From positions 1,954,876 to 2,018,875 of the forward strand of contig NW_006767433.1 of the NCBI RefSeq assembly GCF_000264995.1: a DNA stretch of 64,000 bases, written 5' to 3'. The notes below the pieces were generated by a model. The model did not search any database, was not told the DNA's origin, and saw nothing but the letters and a program-made list of their open reading frames with translations. This stretch comes from Punctularia strigosozonata HHB-11173 SS5 (Eukaryota; Basidiomycota; Agaricomycetes; Corticiales; Punctulariaceae). Both the position numbers and the translations under genes were made by a program. Positions 59,593 to 64,000 of this stretch are shown piece by piece; the stretch's first letter is position 1, and each line of letters starts with the position of its first letter.

Positions 59593-61192
59593 TCACTGTT
59601 GGAGTAACCTATCAGCCACCCGCTTACTGCCACCACCAACATAAGAACCTTTAGCTCGTAGCATCCGATTCTTTTCCTCGAGCTGAATCTCGAATTGTCC
59701 AAGCGCTGCTTCTTGCTCGAGTAGCGCATTCTCCTCGAGTTGCAGTTTATCAAGCTGACCGCGGAGCCACGTGAGCGATTCGTTCATCTTGAGACGTTGA
59801 CCCGTGATCTCTTCCAAACGTTCCTTGAAAATGCCGCGGATTTCTTGACGTTCCTGGTCTGTTGGGAATAGTCAGAAGGACATTGTGATCGGCATAGTGC
59901 TATTAAGTAACGCAAACCAGCTAGTTCGACCTCACGGGCTGCCAATTCAAATTGCGACTGGTCCATGGCCCAAGCGACATTCTTGGCTTGACTGACGTAG
60001 CTCATACGCCCCAAGCTGCCCGACCTCTTGAGACTGCTTCGCCTGCGGGTAAGACCCGGTCGCGAGACTATGGAGGCGTCATCATCACCGGGGCCTCCTT
60101 GTGGCTGCATGGATTCACCAGTCGGCTGCGGAGCTGGCATGTTCATCTGAGGTTCTGCAATAGGCATTTGCGTGGGAAAGCCGGAAGCGTCCATCGTCGC
60201 GGGTGGGTGATGATACGGGTGAGGTAAAGGCTCTGGAGATCTTACTGTACCAGGCAGCGGCACGGTATTTCCAGTGTATTGTGGCCGTAGATGTCCGGAG
60301 TGTTGTGGTTGTATATTAGCGTATTGTGTCGGAGCATTGTCTGTATACTGCTGCTGCATGCCGGGATGGAACTGGGCGGAGGGGTCTGGTATCGGTGTAT
60401 AGGTGCGTGTTGGCTCGAGAACTGGGGACAGACGATCAGAATGGGCTGTCATAAATCGTTGATTATGCGCAGCGTCCGAACCAGCGTCGGATGAGGAAGT
60501 TGGCGAGAGCGGGAAAACGGATGGAGGGACCAGCGGCGGCTCCGGCGCGCTTAAACGCTGCTGTTGATCCCAGACAGGAGTGGTGGTAGTCGTTCGCATG
60601 GACATGCGCTTGCTATCGCGTCGCCCATCCCCCTGAGAAACACGAGGCGCTTTCTCCTGTTGCGTTAGGTCTGGTTTGCCTATCTTGGCACCCTGGTCCT
60701 TGAGCCACCGTTCCATTTCTTTCAAGCGAAAATCGGGTGGGGCGTATACGGTGCGAAAGGACAGTGTAGGCGCCTGAGCAGGGTTCGTATTGGCTAAACG
60801 TTGACATTTGCGGATCATGCGATCTTTAAGGTGCCGGATTGCCATTATACGCTTCCAAGAGGCCGATGGACCATACGCAAGCTCGTCCTTCTCCATTTGA
60901 AGAAGCTGGGAGTACAGCAGTGCCGTGCGAGGCGGTAGCAACACCTTAGGGAACTCCACTTCAGCATAAGCCTGGCAGAAAGGTGCATCCATCCGACCTT
61001 CAGCTCGTTCGGTGTGTCAGTACACTGCGTTCCATATGAGTAAAGGAACGGTGAGAGGTCAGAGAAATCGTGGGTGTTCACCTGAATGTATCTCCATCCT
61101 GTCCGCGTTCCTGATTCGTGGGGCTCTAGCTGCCCACGAACCGGGCTAGCCTGGAAGTAGTGCGCGGGGGGAGCGGTACTGGTTGGGGGCAT
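59593..61192 (-). CDS. Hypothetical protein with C-terminal coiled coil
   Basis: Function unknown. It starts MPPTSTAPPAHYFQASPVRG, then GTRTGWRYIQVNTHDFSDLS and PFLYSYGTQ, and after a junction MDAPFCQAYAEVEFPKVLLP, LLYSQLLQMEKDELAYGPSA, IMAIRHLKDRMIRKCQRLAN and TVYAPPDFRLKEMERWLKDQ. A Pro/Gln/Ser-rich middle contains repeated short QYT/QYA motifs. RPGLTRRRSSLKRSGSLGRM resembles kinase target sites. The C-terminus is a predicted coiled coil: RQEIRGIFKERLEEITGQRL, LRGQLDKLQLEENALLEQEA and FEIQLEEKNRMLRAKG. From memory, relatives occur in Agaricomycetes. I could not place the splice between the first segment and MDAPF in frame, so the N-terminus is provisional. Divergent from PEX16. Confidence 0.7.
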
Positions 61193-61462
61193 ATTGGAAG
61201 TGGTGGTTATGGTATAAGCGGTGTCCAGTAGACCTCTGGAAAGGCGTGTGGTACACGAGCACGTATTGTCCGTCCGCTTTACATACAGAACAGTGTGCCA
61301 ATGCACGGCTCGAGGAGGATAATGGTTGACTTTGTAACACAGCCACATCAGTACAGTCCCATACAGCCACGCTACTGCCTTTGCATCGATTTCACGCGCA
61401 TACGGGGCCGGCTCGCCTGTTCCCGCGGGCGCGTTTCATTCTGACCGTTGGCTCCTGCTCCC
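61193..61462. promoter_or_regulatory. Shared divergent promoter, hypothetical / PEX16
   Basis: 270 bp between divergent starts. No site recognised. Confidence 0.35.
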
Positions 61463-62843
61463 ATGTCCTCAGTAGCTCGTTACGAATCGTTTCTCGTCCA
61501 CAATGCTTCGACGATATCTGGACTGGAATCTACGCTCCGCTCCCTCTCCTGGCTACTGCCTGGTCGCTTCAAGGATGCAGAGCTAGCGACCGAACTCCGT
61601 TGGTCCCTCATATTTCAGTGGTGACGAGGCATTGACGCCCCTGCACATATATGTATGCACAACGACAGTGTCGGCCTCTCTCAATGTATTGAGCATGTAC
61701 CACGACACAATTCTCTCCCGCATCGTCAACGCCGATCCGAAGCACAAACCCCTATTGCCCTCGTCCCAGCACTCGCGTTACACGCGTTCTTGGACCGAGT
61801 CGAGCCAACTTTACAGATGGGCAGCCAGGACCCTAGAGCTCATCCGATTTACGGAACTGTTGGTGGAGATGGGTTTACGCCGGAAGGTTTCTGTCAAAGT
61901 GAAATGGAGAGCCATTGTTCTGATTGAGACCATAAAGTCAGTTTATATCCCCTGACAACCGTCTCACCGTGCGACTCAATCTTGGCAGAGCGCTCCTCCG
62001 TCTTTTAATCCTGCGCATCACACGCCGGCCATTAGTGTCCCCCCTGATTCCCGAGCGGGAATATGATCCTTCGACGCTTCCTCCTTCAGGAGCCTCGTCG
62101 CCGACTCTGGCCCCTTCTTCTCCCCCAGATTCCGCTCCAGCCACGCCCGAGCACTTGAAAAACAATCATGTTCCCTTGCCTCTGCATCCTCTTCTATTGC
62201 CTTCTGCCCCTGGACAATCCGCTGAGGATTATCTTCTCTCGAAAGCATTGACAACATCGGCCGTGCGGTCTCCCGTGAACCTCGTGAAACCGCTAACTTC
62301 ATTATTGGAGTGGGTCGCTGAGATCATCTATATCTGTCGGCCGCTCGTCTATGGTGCCCATTCCACTAAATTAGCATATTGCCTATTGATGTGTTTTGAT
62401 ATTCTTGTAGCTGCCATGCTGGCTCGTGACCGACGATCGAGCCGCCCTATGACCACTCTCGTGGCCCTTGAGATTTTGTCTCGTAACCTTCGCCGCACTC
62501 CCTCGCCTTCCTCGTCCCTTGAGCGTTCTGAGTATGCACGTCGTGATCGAGATATCCTTTGGTATCTCCTTCGGGGACGGATCTGGCAATCTTATACTCG
62601 GTACGCATTGAGTTTTGCTATTTCCTGCACTTTTACTTGTTTTGTGGTCGTTAAACCCTATGCGCAGGCCGAAACTGGACTCTTTCGCGGAGAAGGCTTC
62701 CCATTCGTCCTTCCTCTCAATTGCAGGGGGGCTCGTCAAGGATTGGTTGCCTCTGATTGATGAATATTACTATTGTGCGCGCAGGTCATCCTTATACATG
62801 CCCACAGTACTAACCAGCTAACATTATAGATTCCGCGCCCTAG
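61463..62843 (+). CDS. PEX16: Peroxisomal membrane protein PEX16
   Basis: Peroxin that in other eukaryotes recruits PEX3 and membrane proteins during peroxisome formation. Six exons in phase. It starts MSSVARYESFLVHNASTISG, with LESTLRSLSWLLPGRFKDAE and, across the first intron (donor GTTGGT), TELLSASLNVLSMYHDTILS. Then YTRSWTESSQLYRWAARTLE, LIRFTELLVEMGLRRKVSVK, KWRAIVLIETIKALLRLLIL, a Pro/Ser-rich insert, IIYICRPLVYAAMLARDRRS, SRPMTTLVALEILSRNLRR, LWYLLRGRIWQSYTRPKLDS and VKDWLPLIDEYYYYSAP. The last exon is only four codons after the split Tyr (SAP, stop). The ending YYYYS-P is a known feature of fungal PEX16. The order and spacing of all conserved blocks match the family. Confidence 0.93.
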
Positions 62844-63742
62844 TCTCGGGTCTTCTTCACTCCGACGTCTCGCTAGCTGTAACCTCGTCATCATATCTAC
62901 GCATCGTACTCTATATATGCTCCTGCCGCCGCTGCCGCCTCAATGAACGGTGGTAACTACAACAAACCTCAACTATGCAATTCAGTGCCAATGGTTTCTC
63001 TGCATCACATCGAGAAGGCAAGGGAGATCATCGTCGCAGTATCCTCCTTGAATATTCCCAACGAGCCTAATCCGTGATCAAGCGCCAGGACATGGGTTTG
63101 CCAGCGCATACAATATTATATTTCTGCTCCGTAAATTGTAAGGTTCTCACCCTTACGGCACTCGAAGTTTTGTGGCACATGCAACAGACGATCTGTCCCA
63201 GCAACCCTGTTGGATCCCTCCTCCAATGGGCCAACTCTGAATGCCTCCGCTCCGAACCTGCAACGCTCATTCTGCTCCTGAACCACTAAGCATAAGTATT
63301 GGGCTGCAGACCTGAGCTGCGACGCCATCTCGATCACGCTTATAAACTACACCCTTGACATGGAAATCACTAGGCCTACCTAGCAGTGACCTTGATGCAA
63401 ACGTCCATGCATATCGTTATTAGCAGGGGGTCAACAGAGTCGGACAGGCGTGGAAATGCCACTATTGAATATTGAATCTCGAGGTCTCGATCTCTTAATC
63501 CGTCGCGAAGCTTCTATCGCCTGCCCTGAGTCCTGAGGTGCCGAATCACCAACTGACGCCATGCACATCACGGCTTTTGTTCTGCGGCGCGCCCGGTACC
63601 GCGACCAAGAATACGTATCTTGCATTTCGGTGTATATAACCCGCGCGTTGCACAATCAGCTTAGCGCACCATCCTCTCAAATCCGAAGTCCAGGTCCCAA
63701 TCACTCCACTGCCGTCCCTGTGGGCAATATCGCTGGAACACT
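62844..63742. other. Intergenic region before the cupin gene
   Basis: About 900 bp. A 71-codon open frame at 63074-63289 has no recognisable motif. Presumably PEX16 3' UTR and the promoter of the cupin gene. No RNA gene seen. Confidence 0.4.
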
Positions 63743-64000
63743 ATGGGTCCCCTCGTCTCGAAGTCCGTGAATGCAGCGGATACGCCCCAGCTACTCCCAA
63801 ACCCTCGTCGTATCGTGACCGCTCACGATGCGAGGGGCAACGCTGTCGTGCAGAGCGACGGGCTGATCCCAGCAGAAGTGGGTTCTCCTGCATTTGGCAC
63901 AAGTACCACGAGAGGTGTTGACCTTGGCACTGCAGGCGAGCAAAGAGCCGGGACTGCGAGGGGCGGCTCTGTGGGTATGCCTTACAATTCACTATGGTGA
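63743..64000 (+). CDS. Cupin-domain protein, N-terminal part (cut by window edge)
   Basis: It starts MGPLVSKSVNAADTPQLLPN. The next segment, PNPRRIVTAHDARGNAVVQS followed by DGLIP, matches the N-terminus of a widespread fungal single-domain cupin family (small beta-barrel proteins, often near secondary-metabolism genes), known from memory. The final bases read ATG/GTGA, which fits an intron donor at 63997 rather than a true stop, so the cupin barrel itself (with its His metal ligands) should lie beyond the window. The region between LIP and the end (GTAGEQRAGTARGGSVGMPY) is more Gly-rich than usual. Function cannot be stated. Confidence 0.6.
   Translation: MGPLVSKSVNAADTPQLLPNPRRIVTAHDARGNAVVQSDGLIPAEVGSPAFGTSTTRGVDLGTAGEQRAGTARGGSVGMPYNSLW

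Overview
The window reads as nuclear DNA of a filamentous basidiomycete, most likely a mushroom-forming Agaricomycete. Genes are dense and split by many introns of about 45-60 nt with GT(A/G)NG donors. Intergenic gaps are short, GC content is moderate to high, and several proteins resemble families I know mainly from Agaricomycetes. One 155-base N gap (31539-31693) shows it is a scaffold. Most gene models were worked out by joining exons by eye, with phase checked at most junctions; where a joint is unresolved I say so.

Left part (1-19 kb), housekeeping genes: an Agaricomycete orphan family (1423-2776, -), mitochondrial pyruvate carrier MPC1 (2915-3542, +), a TA-flanked MITE (3667-4304), replicative DNA ligase I (4330-7577, -), ribosomal protein uS17/RPS11 (8605-9423, +), a PPZ-type phosphatase (9970-11547, +), an SLC35F/EamA-type transporter (12226-13805, -), mitochondrial ribosomal protein bL36m (14015-14308, +), dihydrofolate reductase (14413-15091, -), an RTA1-like membrane protein (15399-16816, -) and a conserved hypothetical (17398-18826, -).

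Middle (19.5-43 kb), more dynamic: a GT31 glycosyltransferase (19529-22158, +), a second TA-flanked MITE with nested inverted repeats (23125-23796), a GST-like protein (23986-25512, -), a CS+SGS protein related to SGT1 (25860-26652, +), then three Ser/Thr-rich single-pass membrane paralogues (27256-29855, 33632-35479, 39784-42443, all -) interleaved with isochorismatase-family hydrolases (30373-31405; a duplicate 31694-32543 that is probably an assembly artefact; and a decayed paralogue 32845-33521). A 3.2-kb element that is almost entirely one giant imperfect palindrome, flanked by an 8-bp direct repeat, lies at 35945-39126. It is the most unusual object in the window.

Right part (43-64 kb), housekeeping again: Rab4-like GTPase, D-serine dehydratase-like enzyme, alpha/beta hydrolase, RBM39/Rsd1-like splicing factor, a very large multipass membrane protein, RRP36, a CorA-like transporter, a coiled-coil protein, PEX16, and the start of a cupin protein cut by the window edge.

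The genes do not form one pathway. Local links are divergent pairs with short shared promoters (for example 2776/2915, 46131/46322, 56760/56924) and the TM-protein/isochorismatase cluster, which looks like local duplication. At least four introns appear to use GC rather than GT donors. I saw no LTR element, rRNA, convincing tRNA or CRISPR array.
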